Below, piece after piece: positions 1-8,829 of a DNA stretch of 48,400 nt. The position numbers were made by a program, and so were the translations under genes. The stretch is from NCBI GenBank assembly GCA_964389705.1, contig CAYMEO010000008.1:1-48400 (forward strand), written 5' to 3'. Positions within the stretch are counted from its first letter, which is position 1. Each line of letters begins with the position of its first letter. Under the pieces are notes generated by a model. It ran no database searches. It had not been told where the DNA came from and saw nothing but the letters and a program-made list of their open reading frames with translations. The DNA is from PSLL01 sp964389705 (lineage in GTDB: Bacteria; Desulfobacterota_D; UBA1144; Nemesobacterales; CSP1-2).

Positions 1-54
1 CAATGTCCCCTCTCCTACATACTTTGGATCCCTCGGCCTAAATAATAAAAGCAT
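1..54 (-). CDS. N-terminal end of an unidentified protein, cut by the window edge
   Basis: Read on the minus strand, an ATG at 54-52 is preceded by a strong ribosome binding site (GAGAGGAGGTGATTT, GGAGG nine bases from the ATG). It opens 18 codons that run off the window, beginning MLLLFRPRDPKYVGEGTL. The fragment is too short to identify. The gene is divergent from fmdB, so the roughly 160-base spacer probably holds both promoters. Confidence 0.5.
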   Translation of the reverse strand, partial: MLLLFRPRDPKYVGEGTL

Positions 55-144
55 TTCAAATCACCTCCTCTCAATATTTTGGCTTAGCTTAAAACAAATA
101 TTATCGGGTAAATTCATACGTTTCAATCCATCCGTGTGTGAGAC

Positions 145-173
145 TTGAATGTCAAGATGACTATGATTATATT
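145..173 (+). promoter_or_regulatory. Probable sigma70-type promoter of fmdB
   Basis: TTGAAT at 145-150 and TATATT at 168-173 are separated by exactly 17 bases. They lie about 40 bases before the fmdB start codon. Confidence 0.5.
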
Positions 174-214
174 AAATGACCAATAAGGCCAGAATAACTT
201 AAGGAGTTAGGTCT

Positions 215-562
215 ATGCCGATATATGAATATGAATGCGAAAGATGTGGTCGAATAACCGAAGTACTCCAGGGATTTAATGATCCACCTCTGAGAAGATG
301 TAAGTACTGCAGTGGAAAGGTAAATCGTATTATTTCACTCTCGTCTTTCCAGCTTATGGGAACGGGATGGTATGCAACCGACTATGCAAAGACATCGAGA
401 ATACCATCTGAGGTCACCAAAGACAATCCGGCGCTTTCAGGTGATACCAATGGCTCGGGCAATGGAAATGGAGCAGAAACAAAATCAGAGTCTAAAGAAA
501 CAAAGAAGCCTAAAAGGTCGGGTATGGCAAATATGGAAAAGAGTGATGTCAAGGTTGAATAA
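215..562 (+). CDS. fmdB: FmdB-family zinc-ribbon protein
   Basis: A 115-residue protein that opens with MPIYEYEC and carries two CxxC knuckles (CERC near residue 8 and CKYC near residue 30). This is the signature of the FmdB/CxxC_CXXC_SSSS putative regulatory family. The conserved core ends around residue 60 at the usual GTGWYATDYA segment. The rest is a low-complexity, Ser/Gly/Lys-rich tail, typical for the family. The start is supported by AAGGAG eight bases upstream. The family's biochemical role is not settled; a regulatory role is only inferred from the name-giving formamidase locus. It converges on the DUF1802 gene with a shared terminator hairpin between them. Confidence 0.85.
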   Translation: MPIYEYECERCGRITEVLQGFNDPPLRRCKYCSGKVNRIISLSSFQLMGTGWYATDYAKTSRIPSEVTKDNPALSGDTNGSGNGNGAETKSESKETKKPKRSGMANMEKSDVKVE

Positions 563-572
563 ATGAACTCAG

Positions 573-600
573 GCCCTAGCCTTTTAGGGCTAAGTCTTTT
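573..600. terminator. Bidirectional hairpin between convergent genes
   Basis: GCCCTA (573-578) pairs with TAGGGC (585-590) around a six-base loop. T-rich sequence follows on the plus strand, with A-rich sequence on the other side. The stem overlaps the stop codon of the minus-strand DUF1802 gene, so it can serve both convergent genes. Confidence 0.5.
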
Positions 601-1151
601 ATCTCTTCTGAAATATATTTGAACTCTTCATCTTTGAGAACAGGATTTTCTCTTTCAAAAGAGAAATCATTGCATTGTAAATCAATCCAAGATTTACAAC
701 CCCTATGCTCCGGAAGCACATCAATGGTTCTTGGTTTAGAGAGCCTAAAGACCCTCAAAAATAGCAGATGAAGTGGCCTCTTAGGCCGCCAATTTAGTCT
801 TTTATGGGCATAGTCAGCAGTCCATATATGGTATGGCAAAAGCGCTTCGAGCTTCTCCGATTCATTTATAAGAACTACATCGGAGATCATAGCCCAATTC
901 TGAATGGTTACCTTATTTTTGTCATATGTGTCTTGAAGTATCCTTAGATCGCCTCTGAATTCTTCTTTTATCAAATCCTCTCTTTGGTGTTCATAAGTAG
1001 GATAGAGGAGAAATCTCTTATACTTAATACTAAATTCTCTGTTCTCCTCGTGGATCCCACCCTTTCTTAGGAGTACTATCTGTCTGCCTTCATCAAGTGC
1101 CTTAATAGTTATCGCCCATTCTTTAAGGGCCTTATATTCACCGTCTATCAT
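576..1151 (-). CDS. DUF1802 family protein
   Basis: A 191-residue soluble protein. Its N-terminal half has the family pattern ALKEWA..I.AL..GRQIVLLRKGGI, then a KRFLLYPTYEHQ segment near residues 45-57. DUF1802 proteins occur in cyanobacteria, Deltaproteobacteria and relatives and have no assigned function. The region after residue 110 is rich in basic residues (ADYAHKRLNWRPKRPLHLL), also usual for the family. No signal peptide or membrane segment is seen. The gene appears monocistronic, converging with fmdB and followed upstream by an insertion-sequence relic. It ends in TAG inside the terminator stem. Confidence 0.8.
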   Translation of the reverse strand: MIDGEYKALKEWAITIKALDEGRQIVLLRKGGIHEENREFSIKYKRFLLYPTYEHQREDLIKEEFRGDLRILQDTYDKNKVTIQNWAMISDVVLINESEKLEALLPYHIWTADYAHKRLNWRPKRPLHLLFLRVFRLSKPRTIDVLPEHRGCKSWIDLQCNDFSFERENPVLKDEEFKYISEEIKDLALKG

Positions 1152-1283
1152 ATTCTTACCCTATAGAACTATATTACCACTATGCAGCATTATGATCAAA
1201 GCCGCATGCTATACTCACTATAAGGCATAGAGATTTTAATATAAAACTTGTTCTCTACTACACTTGCATTTATATTTTCTTAT

Positions 1284-1568
1284 GACGTTGTTGCATAAAT
1301 CTAGCAATAGTCACAGTACCAGTCAAATCCTAACCCTTTATAGCTGTCTCTGTGTATGTCCGTCGACATCCCCTCTTGCCAGTGCGTTTGTGATTTAACC
1401 ACCTCTTGATTGCTCCTTCATCTATCCATATCCTAAGACTTCCCCGTCTTACAAGGGCTGTGTTATACTCTTTCCAGTTACGAATGCGGTATGTGTGTTT
1501 GGTTCGTTTCTTTTTCACACAATTAAACTACCATACACCTGCCGCATTCTCTTTTACGCAACAAAGCC
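1284..1568. mobile_element. Internally deleted IS5-family (IS903-like) element
   Basis: Terminal inverted repeats lie at 1284-1301 and 1551-1568 (outer end GGCTTTGTTGCGTAAA on the right copy). They match at 13 of 18 positions and resemble the known IS903 ends. They are flanked by near-identical 9-bp sequences, TTTTCTTAT (1275-1283) and TTTTCTGAT (1569-1577), 8 of 9 identical; 9 bp is the target duplication length of IS903-type elements. Inside is only the first 62 codons of a transposase, so about 285 bp of a roughly 1-kb element remain. It is a MITE-like relic that could only move in trans. Confidence 0.75.
1330..1518 (-). pseudogene. IS5-family transposase, N-terminal fragment
   Basis: Sixty-two codons resemble the N-terminus of IS5/IS903 transposases: YRIRNWKEYNTALVRRGSL, then WIDEGAIKRWL and RRTYTETAIK. 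In intact relatives the DDE catalytic domain follows for a further 200-250 residues. Here the frame stops (TAG) right after TAIKG and the sequence passes directly into the left inverted repeat. The fragment is therefore an internal deletion remnant and catalytically dead. Confidence 0.8.
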
Positions 1569-1596
1569 TTTTCTGATTACCTAAGGAGAACGCAAA

Positions 1597-2388
1597 ATGG
1601 ACTTGTATATAAAGGATAGAATCGCAATAGTTGCGGCCTCAAGCAGAGGACTTGGGAAAGCAGTAGCCCTTGGGCTTGCAGAAGAGGGTGTGAGATTAAC
1701 CATTTGCTCAAGAGGTAAAGAGGCCTTAGAAAAAACGGCTGATGAGATAAAATCAGAAACCGGCGTGGAGGTTCTTGCCATCAGTGGGGATGTCTCTAAA
1801 CCCGAGGACGTAAAGGAGATTGTATCTCAAACGGTGAAGAGATACGGAACAGTGCATATACTCGTAAACAACGCCGGTGGCCCACCTCTGGGGGATTTTC
1901 TCAGCTTCTCACCAGATGACTGGCAAAGGGCTCTGGAGCTTAACCTGATGAGCACAATCAATTTAACCAGAGAGGTCATCCCCTATATGCGGAGGCAAAG
2001 GTGGGGACGGATAATTAATATCACCTCTGTTGCCGTCAAACAGCCAATAGACGGGCTGATTCTCTCAAACACATCAAGGGCCGGGGTAATAGGATTTGCA
2101 AAGAGCATATCAAATGAATTTGCCAGGGATAATATCCTTGTAAATAATGTCTGCCCCGGCCGAATCCTTACAGATAGGATCATACGTCTTGCAGAAGAAA
2201 GAGCCAAAAGAGGCATGGTAAGCACAGAGGAAATAATAAACTCATGGGAAAAGGACATCCCCTTGGGAAGAATTGGAAGACCTAAGGAGCTTGCAGACCT
2301 TGTCGTGTTTCTCTCATCTGAGCGGGCAAGCTACATTACAGGAGCAACAATTCAGGTTGATGGAGGAATTGTCAAGGGGATATTTTAG
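1597..2388 (+). CDS. Atypical short-chain dehydrogenase/reductase (BKR-like)
   Basis: A 263-residue SDR-fold protein. The dinucleotide-binding loop is AASSRGLGKA (residues 13-22) rather than the usual TGxxxGxG, and NNAGG is present near residue 90. The catalytic Ser is in NITS, but the expected YxxxK is replaced by SNTSRAGV near residue 156. It therefore belongs to the subgroup of BKR-like SDRs that lack the canonical tetrad (cd05344-type). Substrate and even redox activity are unknown. AAGGAG lies eight bases before the ATG. The stop codon overlaps the GTG start of the ComEA-like gene, so the two are translationally coupled. It begins 28 bases after the IS relic. Confidence 0.85.
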   Translation: MDLYIKDRIAIVAASSRGLGKAVALGLAEEGVRLTICSRGKEALEKTADEIKSETGVEVLAISGDVSKPEDVKEIVSQTVKRYGTVHILVNNAGGPPLGDFLSFSPDDWQRALELNLMSTINLTREVIPYMRRQRWGRIINITSVAVKQPIDGLILSNTSRAGVIGFAKSISNEFARDNILVNNVCPGRILTDRIIRLAEERAKRGMVSTEEIINSWEKDIPLGRIGRPKELADLVVFLSSERASYITGATIQVDGGIVKGIF

Positions 2389-2921
2389 TGGCTATGAGAA
2401 GTAATCTCTTATCCATATTCTCTAATCAGCCGGCGCTATGCCTTGCTCTTTTTTGCTCTCTTGTTTTTGTGTTTCGCATCGAGCCTCTGCATTGGATTAT
2501 CTACTACCCATTACAAAAAGCGGCACAGGAGCCGGCATTCTACATTGAGGTATCTAAACCCGATGAATTTCCCACTACACTTGGATTTAATAGCAAGGAT
2601 GAGATAAATAAGATCGCTTCACTCTATAGGCTAAAGAATCTCAGGTGTGGAGATAGAATTATATTTAGCGATAGCGGGGCTATTTCCCTCTCAAGAATAA
2701 ATGGAAAAAAGAGCCTGGCCCTCGGAATCCCTATAGGGATAAATTCAGCCAGTGTTGATGACCTTGAGGCCCTCCCCGGGATCGGACCCAAGCTGGCTAA
2801 GAGGATAGTTGAGTATAGAGACCTAAATGGCCCTTTTAAGACTATAGATGAGCTACGTAAGATAGATGGAATAGAAGAAAAGAGGCTTGAATCCATAAAA
2901 CCTTTTATAAGCTTAGATTAG
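2388..2921 (+). CDS. ComEA-like helix-hairpin-helix protein, membrane anchored
   Basis: A 177-residue protein with one hydrophobic segment near residues 15-35 and a C-terminal pair of helix-hairpin-helix motifs. The motifs are INSASVDDLEALPGIGPKLA from about residue 118 and the following DELRKIDGIEEKRLESIKP. This is the ComEA-type DNA-binding tail, so a role in binding DNA outside or at the inner membrane, for example in uptake, is plausible. The middle (residues 45-110) is not recognised. The start is GTG overlapping the SDR stop; ATG six bases on is an alternative. Its 3' end overlaps the convergent PBP1A gene by four bases. Confidence 0.75.
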   Translation: MAMRSNLLSIFSNQPALCLALFCSLVFVFRIEPLHWIIYYPLQKAAQEPAFYIEVSKPDEFPTTLGFNSKDEINKIASLYRLKNLRCGDRIIFSDSGAISLSRINGKKSLALGIPIGINSASVDDLEALPGIGPKLAKRIVEYRDLNGPFKTIDELRKIDGIEEKRLESIKPFISLD

Positions 2922-5587
2922 TGCCTTATGAGAAAATCAATCTCGCTCTCGGAAGAGTTATTCTGCCCCACATGGATTTCACTTCCTTCTACTCCTTCTA
3001 CCTTTAGGTCATTTGGTATTGAGTCTGACTTATATGGTATGTATCCATATGGGGTGCTTACAAACTGTATTCCATTTGGAACATTAAAATTGCCGCCTGG
3101 ATACATTCTTAGGGCCTCTCTCATAAAATCTATCCATATGGGAAGGGCTGTGCTTGAGCCAACCTCTCCCTCGCCTATTGGCTTGTGATCATCTTTGCCT
3201 ACCCAAACGCCGGTAATGACCTTTGGACTGAACCCAATAAACCAGGCATCCGTAAAATTGTTTGCGGTTCCAGTTTTGCCTGCGATCGGCGCGATAGAGG
3301 ATAATTCAATTGCCCTTTGTCCCGTTCCTTCCTTAATAACGGCCTGAAGCATATTGACCATTATAAAGGCTGTTTCGGGACTAATTACCTGCTCTCCCAT
3401 ATTGGATGATAGACTAAGCCTTGAGAAATCGCCGCTTCGGAGGATCTTTAGAAATTCTTCGGCAGTTACAAATTCACTATCTGGTTTCTGCCCATTGTAG
3501 TCCTTAGATTCAGTCTTGAGAAGATCGGCCTCACCTATTTCTGGATCGTTTGTATTTGCAGCAATCTGCCTTATTATTTCCATGCGTCTTCTCTCTCTTT
3601 CGGCCTTTTCAAATTCCTCTTTTGATTGCAATATCGTATTATCTTCAACGAGTCTGCCATCTCTATCGTATATGCGCAGTATAAACCTTGGTTTGACCAA
3701 TTTACCTCCTGTAGCAAAGACATCAAAGGCCCTTACCATCTCAAGGAGGGTCACATCTGAGCCCCCTAGGGCAAGGGAAGGATACGGACTGAGATTAGAT
3801 GTAAATCCAAATTTCCTGGCATAGCTGGCGGCATACCGGGGATTTATATCCATTATAATCCTCACACTTGCCAGGTTTCTTGACTTTGCAAGGGCCTCCC
3901 TCATAGGGATCTCCCCTAGAAATGTTCCATCGTAGTTTTGAGGACTCCAATCTTTGGTTGTAACGGGGGTGTCGCTGACAATCGTGGTCTCTGTATAGCC
4001 CTTATCTATAGCCGCAGCATAAACGATGGGTTTAAATGCAGAGCCGGGTTGTCTTAGTGCCTGTGTAGCACGGTTGAACTGACTGACAGAAAAATCAAAC
4101 CCTCCAACAATTGCGTTTATATATCCGGAGGCTGTATCCATGGACAGAAGCGCCCCCTGAGATTCAGTTGTAAGATCTATAGATGCATAATATCTCCCAC
4201 TGCTATCTTGATTCTCTATCTTTACTCTTACTATATCTCCAACCTTGAGTGCAAATGGAACTAGACTGATTCCTTCATAACCGTTAAGAGGGGCATACTT
4301 CTTAAATAGGGTGTTTTGCTCCATGCCCTCTATGGCAGTTCCAAGTGGGGAGCTTACTGCGAATCTGAGTATCCCCTGATGATCTCCAATACTAATCTCA
4401 GAGGTAAAGACACCAGATAAATCATCTTTTGTAACACTTGTGACTATGGCTCTATATGACCCTCCTTTATCAATACGCTTAACCTTTTGTGATCTTATAA
4501 ACCTCTCTATCTCCCCGTGGTTATTTAAATGTCCAATGACAATGGGCCTTCCTTCTCTTGCCTCAAGCTCTAGAATCCCACGCCTCAAGGCCCATGCCCC
4601 TTTGAGACTTAAATCCACATCGAGTGTCGTAAATACAGTGTAGCCTCCATCAATAAGGGCCTTAGTGCCAAATCTAGCCTCCATGTATTGCCTGACAAGC
4701 TCTACAAAATAGGGCGCAACCTCAAGGTTTATATTTCTCTTTGGGATAATTTTAATTGGATATTCCTCTGCCTTTTCTCTCTGCCATTTGGTTATAAATC
4801 CGTCTTCTTCCATTAGCTTTAATATGAGCCCCTGCCTGCCCTTTACCCTCATAAAGTGTTCGCGTGGATAGTAGTATGTAGGAGCCTTTGGAATCGCCGC
4901 AAGAAATGCGGCCTCTGCAAGGTTTATATCCCTTGCCGATTTGCCGAAGTAGTTTCTGCTTGCCGCCTCAATACCATAAGCACCGTCCCCAAAATATATC
5001 TGGTTGAGATATATATATAGAATCTCTTCCTTTGAGAGGTTCTTCTCCATTCTATATGCCAGGATCGCCTCTTTGATCTTTCGGGATATGCTCCTTTCGG
5101 GTGAGAGAGCAAGGTTCTTTACAACCTGCTGTGTTATTGTGCTGCCGCCCTGAACTATCTCTCCTTCTTCGACATTCTTAAGAAGTGCCCCTAGAATACG
5201 CCTAAGGTCAACGCCTTTGTGTTCAAAAAAGCGTTTATCCTCTACAGCCATAAATGCCTGTTTTACATATTTGGGGATCTCTTCATAAGAGATTAGTATG
5301 CGCCGCTCTCCACCGAACTCTGCTATGAGTCTACCATCAATTGAATAGACCTCAGTTGTAAGATGAGGCCTGTAGCCAGTGATTTTTGTAAGGTCGGGCA
5401 GATCATGGGCAAAGTACCAGTAAAGACCATATAGAAATAAGAAACTAAGGACTATTAGAGCAAATAGACTGATAAATAATAGCCTGAAATTGGTTCGCCT
5501 ATGCAAAAATCGCTTTGTAAATGAGATTGATTTAATAAATAATAATTCAACCGTGTCTTGCTTATTTAGGTTTATTTGCCGCTTCAT
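2918..5587 (-). CDS. mrcA: Class A penicillin-binding protein 1A
   Basis: An 889-residue bifunctional peptidoglycan synthase. A single membrane anchor spans about residues 36-60. The GT51 glycosyltransferase domain carries EDKRFFEHKG (116-125) and GGSTITQQ (147-154). An OB-like linker domain follows, then the transpeptidase with SAFK (516-519, acylated Ser), SRN (569-571) and KTGT (771-774). About 85 charged residues (roughly 650-735) are inserted between SRN and KTG, longer than in many PBP1A proteins and rich in E/R/K. It works in the periplasm polymerising and cross-linking lipid II glycan. A TATAAT-like -10 box lies on the minus strand at 5662-5657, about 70 bases before the start. Confidence 0.95.
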   Translation of the reverse strand: MKRQINLNKQDTVELLFIKSISFTKRFLHRRTNFRLLFISLFALIVLSFLFLYGLYWYFAHDLPDLTKITGYRPHLTTEVYSIDGRLIAEFGGERRILISYEEIPKYVKQAFMAVEDKRFFEHKGVDLRRILGALLKNVEEGEIVQGGSTITQQVVKNLALSPERSISRKIKEAILAYRMEKNLSKEEILYIYLNQIYFGDGAYGIEAASRNYFGKSARDINLAEAAFLAAIPKAPTYYYPREHFMRVKGRQGLILKLMEEDGFITKWQREKAEEYPIKIIPKRNINLEVAPYFVELVRQYMEARFGTKALIDGGYTVFTTLDVDLSLKGAWALRRGILELEAREGRPIVIGHLNNHGEIERFIRSQKVKRIDKGGSYRAIVTSVTKDDLSGVFTSEISIGDHQGILRFAVSSPLGTAIEGMEQNTLFKKYAPLNGYEGISLVPFALKVGDIVRVKIENQDSSGRYYASIDLTTESQGALLSMDTASGYINAIVGGFDFSVSQFNRATQALRQPGSAFKPIVYAAAIDKGYTETTIVSDTPVTTKDWSPQNYDGTFLGEIPMREALAKSRNLASVRIIMDINPRYAASYARKFGFTSNLSPYPSLALGGSDVTLLEMVRAFDVFATGGKLVKPRFILRIYDRDGRLVEDNTILQSKEEFEKAERERRRMEIIRQIAANTNDPEIGEADLLKTESKDYNGQKPDSEFVTAEEFLKILRSGDFSRLSLSSNMGEQVISPETAFIMVNMLQAVIKEGTGQRAIELSSIAPIAGKTGTANNFTDAWFIGFSPKVITGVWVGKDDHKPIGEGEVGSSTALPIWIDFMREALRMYPGGNFNVPNGIQFVSTPYGYIPYKSDSIPNDLKVEGVEGSEIHVGQNNSSESEIDFLIRH

Positions 5588-5676
5588 ATAACTAAATTAA
5601 TCTACAGTCGAGACGGACTAATATCAAGTGAAACTTAGATCGGGTATCTGTACTATATTATACTATGTATGCCACT

Positions 5677-6483
5677 CTACTTTTTCCCATTAATATTGGC
5701 TATCAACTCTACAGCCTCTTTTCTATCCTTCACATACCAGTCTGCATAGAGTTTTGGCTCTTTTTCCTCTAAAACCCTGTTTAGCTCACTTCTTGCCTCC
5801 TCATATTTTTTTCTTTTTATGAGAACCCTTGCAAGATCAACCCTAGATACAGTTAGATGCGGATCAAGCCCTATTGCCTGCCTAATATACCTCTCCGATA
5901 GCTCCAGATTACCCCCCAAAAATCCCGGAAGCTCATAGTAGAGCATCCCATAAACATCAAGGGCAGGAACATAATTGGGATTGATGGCAAGGATTAGATC
6001 TAGTTGTTCCTTAACCTGAGGGACCAGAAAAAGCGACCTTAGAACCCCCCTTGTTTGTCCCCATCTGCCCATATTTGCCGTATACCAAAAATGTGCATCT
6101 GGATCATTGGGGCTGAGTTCGATTGCCCTTTTGGCAATATCCCTGCCCTTTTCATAAGCCACAAGTTTTTCATCTCTATCTTTGGCCACAACATCCCCAT
6201 AAGTTAGCCAGACGCGGGAAAGAAGGGTCATGGCTTCTGCGTCCTTGGGATTTTGTTCTATGATTCTGTTGAGCTTATCTATGGCTCTGACAATGTTGCC
6301 GAAATCCTCATAGTAGTTCAGATAGGTCCTTTCTGCATCTTTGAGACTCGATTTACCATTTGATGAACACTGATTATTTTCCTCATCATTTGCACACTGT
6401 GCAAATGATAAATTACCAAAAAGTGCCCCCATATTGATTAATACGGGTAACGTGGTTAAAATGATCTTAATTATCCTATTCAT
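5677..6483 (-). CDS. Exported TPR-repeat protein
   Basis: A 268-residue protein with an N-terminal signal peptide (hydrophobic core about residues 8-27, possible cleavage after SFA in SFAQCAN; no convincing lipobox). It is followed by helical repeats of TPR type, such as IIEQNPKDAEAMTLLSRVWL and IELSPNDPDAHFWYTANMGR. The overall pattern resembles periplasmic TPR proteins related to the TRAP-associated T-component family. No enzymatic motif is visible; a protein-protein scaffold in the periplasm is the likely role. It lies about 90 bases upstream of PBP1A on the same strand and downstream of a 67-codon gene, so the three may be cotranscribed. Confidence 0.65.
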   Translation of the reverse strand: MNRIIKIILTTLPVLINMGALFGNLSFAQCANDEENNQCSSNGKSSLKDAERTYLNYYEDFGNIVRAIDKLNRIIEQNPKDAEAMTLLSRVWLTYGDVVAKDRDEKLVAYEKGRDIAKRAIELSPNDPDAHFWYTANMGRWGQTRGVLRSLFLVPQVKEQLDLILAINPNYVPALDVYGMLYYELPGFLGGNLELSERYIRQAIGLDPHLTVSRVDLARVLIKRKKYEEARSELNRVLEEKEPKLYADWYVKDRKEAVELIANINGKK

Positions 6484-6504
6484 TTTTTAGATTCCTTAGA
6501 TTAA

Positions 6505-6708
6505 CTACTTCAGAATAAGTGAAAGAACCTCTATTAATGCCTCTTTCTTTTTATTCCATAGAGATGTCATAATTACTCTTACAGATTCCCATGAGGCACC
6601 GGGTCTGCGCATCTCGTTTTTGAGCTTAAGTAGTATCCCTTTTAATTCTTGATCTTCAACTCTACGAATGTATTCATCAAACGTTCTATCCCTCTCTTCC
6701 ATCTTCAT
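6505..6708 (-). CDS. Small hypothetical protein, helical and charged
   Basis: A 67-residue protein, mostly predicted helix, rich in E, R and K, with a hydrophobic C-terminus (EALIEVLSLILK). No family is recognised. It sits 21 bases upstream of the TPR gene on the same strand and has a GGAGGAAT-type ribosome binding site directly before the ATG, which favours real translation. Conservation would be needed to be certain. Confidence 0.5.
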   Translation of the reverse strand: MKMEERDRTFDEYIRRVEDQELKGILLKLKNEMRRPGASWESVRVIMTSLWNKKKEALIEVLSLILK

Positions 6709-6788
6709 TCCTCCGAATACTGAATTCCTATAATTTAATACCTGAAGCCCTGTTTGAATAGATCACGCGAGGTTGTTATCATCTTATC

Positions 6789-7775
6789 ATGAAAGTCTGG
6801 GATATACATTCCCATGCCCTTTTACATATGTTCTACCTTAGGGAAGATATAACTAAAAGGGGGAAGCCACCTGGTTTTTGGAATCCATTCAAAAGCCACA
6901 TAGACCTCCCAAGGATCAAAGATGGTGGTGTAAATTGCCTTACATTTGTTGTCTATGTCCCGTTTCATATACACTCAGAGAATTACTTTGATGAAGCCCT
7001 CAAGATGTTAAACCTCCTCGAAGAATTTGTAGAGAGCAACAGGGACAAATTAGAGATTGCTAAAGGCCTATCAGATATTGAGCGTATAATTCAAGAGGAG
7101 AAATTAGCTGCCACAATTGCTATCGAAGGCGGTCATATCCTTGATGGGGATATTAAAAACCTAGAGACCCTCAAGCAAAAAGGTGTAATATATATTACGC
7201 TTACACATCTGCACTCAAATGACATAGCCGAATCGTCTTTCTTAAAGCTCCACAGAACCAGAGGACTTACGGATTTTGGTAGAGAGGTTATAGTGGAGAT
7301 GGAAAGACTCGGAATCTTAATTGATGTAGCACACTGCTCGGAAAGGGCCTTTTGGGAGATCCTTGAGATTACGGATGCGCCTATAATCTACACACACGGT
7401 GGGGTAAGGAGGTACTGTGATATAGAGAGAAACCTCTCTGATGACCAGATAAAGGCCATATCTAAAAGGGGAGGAATCATTGGGGTTACCTTCTTTCCAT
7501 TCTATCTGCGTAAATGGAGTTTGTTTGGCGGTATCCCGCTTTTTGTAAGGGTTGTAGAACACATTGCAGATATAGGTGGAGTAGATTCCGTAGCTATTGG
7601 CTCGGATTTTGACGGCTGTATATGGACACTAAGGGGCGTAAAGGACATATCGTATACATGGAGGGTTGTAGAAGCACTGAGGTACACCTTTAGCGAAGAG
7701 GAGGTAAGGAAAATACTCTTTGAAAATATCAGACGAATCTTAGTTAAAAATACAGGAGCCAGATATAAAAGTTAG
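6789..7775 (+). CDS. Membrane-dipeptidase-like protein (peptidase family M19)
   Basis: A 328-residue amidohydrolase-fold metallopeptidase. Visible family landmarks are the first metal site DIHSH (residues 5-9), AIEGGH (Glu bridging the two zinc ions, about residue 114), THLHSND, DVAHCS (about residue 180) and the terminal GSDFDG near residue 272. M19 enzymes cleave dipeptides, often with D-residues. The second His pair, usually HS, reads THGG here. No signal peptide is seen, so a cytoplasmic location is likely. It is the first of a plus-strand series and is separated from cysK by 66 bases. Confidence 0.85.
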   Translation: MKVWDIHSHALLHMFYLREDITKRGKPPGFWNPFKSHIDLPRIKDGGVNCLTFVVYVPFHIHSENYFDEALKMLNLLEEFVESNRDKLEIAKGLSDIERIIQEEKLAATIAIEGGHILDGDIKNLETLKQKGVIYITLTHLHSNDIAESSFLKLHRTRGLTDFGREVIVEMERLGILIDVAHCSERAFWEILEITDAPIIYTHGGVRRYCDIERNLSDDQIKAISKRGGIIGVTFFPFYLRKWSLFGGIPLFVRVVEHIADIGGVDSVAIGSDFDGCIWTLRGVKDISYTWRVVEALRYTFSEEEVRKILFENIRRILVKNTGARYKS

Positions 7776-7841
7776 GGGTTTTCTTTTCCCCTATATTCTG
7801 TATCCTAAAGTACAGTAACTCTATCTGACTATCTTACTGAT

Positions 7842-8789
7842 ATGGCTAAATACGATACTACAGATAATATATTAGACCTGATTGGAGATACACCTGTAAT
7901 AAGGCTAAACAAGGTCGTCCCTGAAGGAGCGGCTACGGTTTGGGCAAAACTCGAAATCTTCAATCCAGCCGGAAGCGTCAAAGATAGGATATGCCTCAGT
8001 ATGATAGAGGCAGCAGAAAAAGAGGGCAGAATCGCTCCGGGCAAGAGTATAATAGTTGAGCCTACAAGTGGAAACACGGGGATCGGCCTTGCTATCGTGT
8101 GTGCTGTAAAGGGATACAGGTTGATACTCACAATGCCAGACGATATGAGTCTTGAAAGGAGACTACTTCTTGCTGCCTATGGAGCAGAGCTTATACTCAC
8201 ACCGGCTGAAGAAAAGATGGAAGGAGCGGTTCGAAAGGCAGAGGAAATTATCAGGGAAAACCCAAACGCATTTATGCCCCAGCAGTTTAAGAACCCTGCC
8301 AATCCACAAACACATAGATTAACCACAGGCCCCGAAATCTTGGCCCAGGTTCCGGGGGAGATCCATGCATTTGTATCGGGCGTTGGAACAGGCGGAACAA
8401 TCACAGGCGTAGGAGAGGTACTGCGAAAAAGATTCCCCAATATTCATATAGTCGCTGTAGAGCCTGCCGAATCCGCTGTGCTCTCAGGCGGAAGAGCAAA
8501 TACACATGCCATACAGGGAATCGGTGCAGGGTTTATTCCCGAGGTCCTAAATACAGGTATATATGACGAGGTAATGACTGTAACGGGAGAGGAGGCAAAG
8601 GCCTTTACAAAACTCCTCTGTTCTATGGAAGGGCTTCTTGTCGGTATATCATCGGGTGCCGCTGCCTTTGCTGCCGTGAGGGTTGCCAAGAGACTCGGCC
8701 CTCAAAAACAGGTAGTAACTGTACTGTGTGACACCGGAGAGAGGTATCTAAGCACCGGGATTTTTAGCAATGCCGAATTGGACAATTAA
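7842..8789 (+). CDS. cysK: Cysteine synthase A (O-acetylserine sulfhydrylase)
   Basis: A 315-residue PLP fold-type II enzyme that makes cysteine from O-acetylserine and sulfide. The Schiff-base lysine is Lys47 in NPAGSVKDR. PTSGNTGIG is the substrate loop, and GVGTGGTITG holds the PLP phosphate. The length and the GISSGAA segment near residue 265 fit CysK rather than cystathionine beta-synthase or CysM. It is probably transcribed alone; the downstream 110 bases contain an imperfect 10-bp stem-loop before ftsH. Confidence 0.93.
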   Translation: MAKYDTTDNILDLIGDTPVIRLNKVVPEGAATVWAKLEIFNPAGSVKDRICLSMIEAAEKEGRIAPGKSIIVEPTSGNTGIGLAIVCAVKGYRLILTMPDDMSLERRLLLAAYGAELILTPAEEKMEGAVRKAEEIIRENPNAFMPQQFKNPANPQTHRLTTGPEILAQVPGEIHAFVSGVGTGGTITGVGEVLRKRFPNIHIVAVEPAESAVLSGGRANTHAIQGIGAGFIPEVLNTGIYDEVMTVTGEEAKAFTKLLCSMEGLLVGISSGAAAFAAVRVAKRLGPQKQVVTVLCDTGERYLSTGIFSNAELDN

Positions 8790-8829
8790 CACAATAAGAA
8801 TCCATTAGCTTAAATTCTCCATAAAAAGC

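Noticed and set aside
120..150. GTTTCAATCCATCC..., resembling the start of a CRISPR repeat
   Set aside because: Only one copy is visible, there is no spacer periodicity, and the rest does not end like a repeat. It lies in a normal promoter region.
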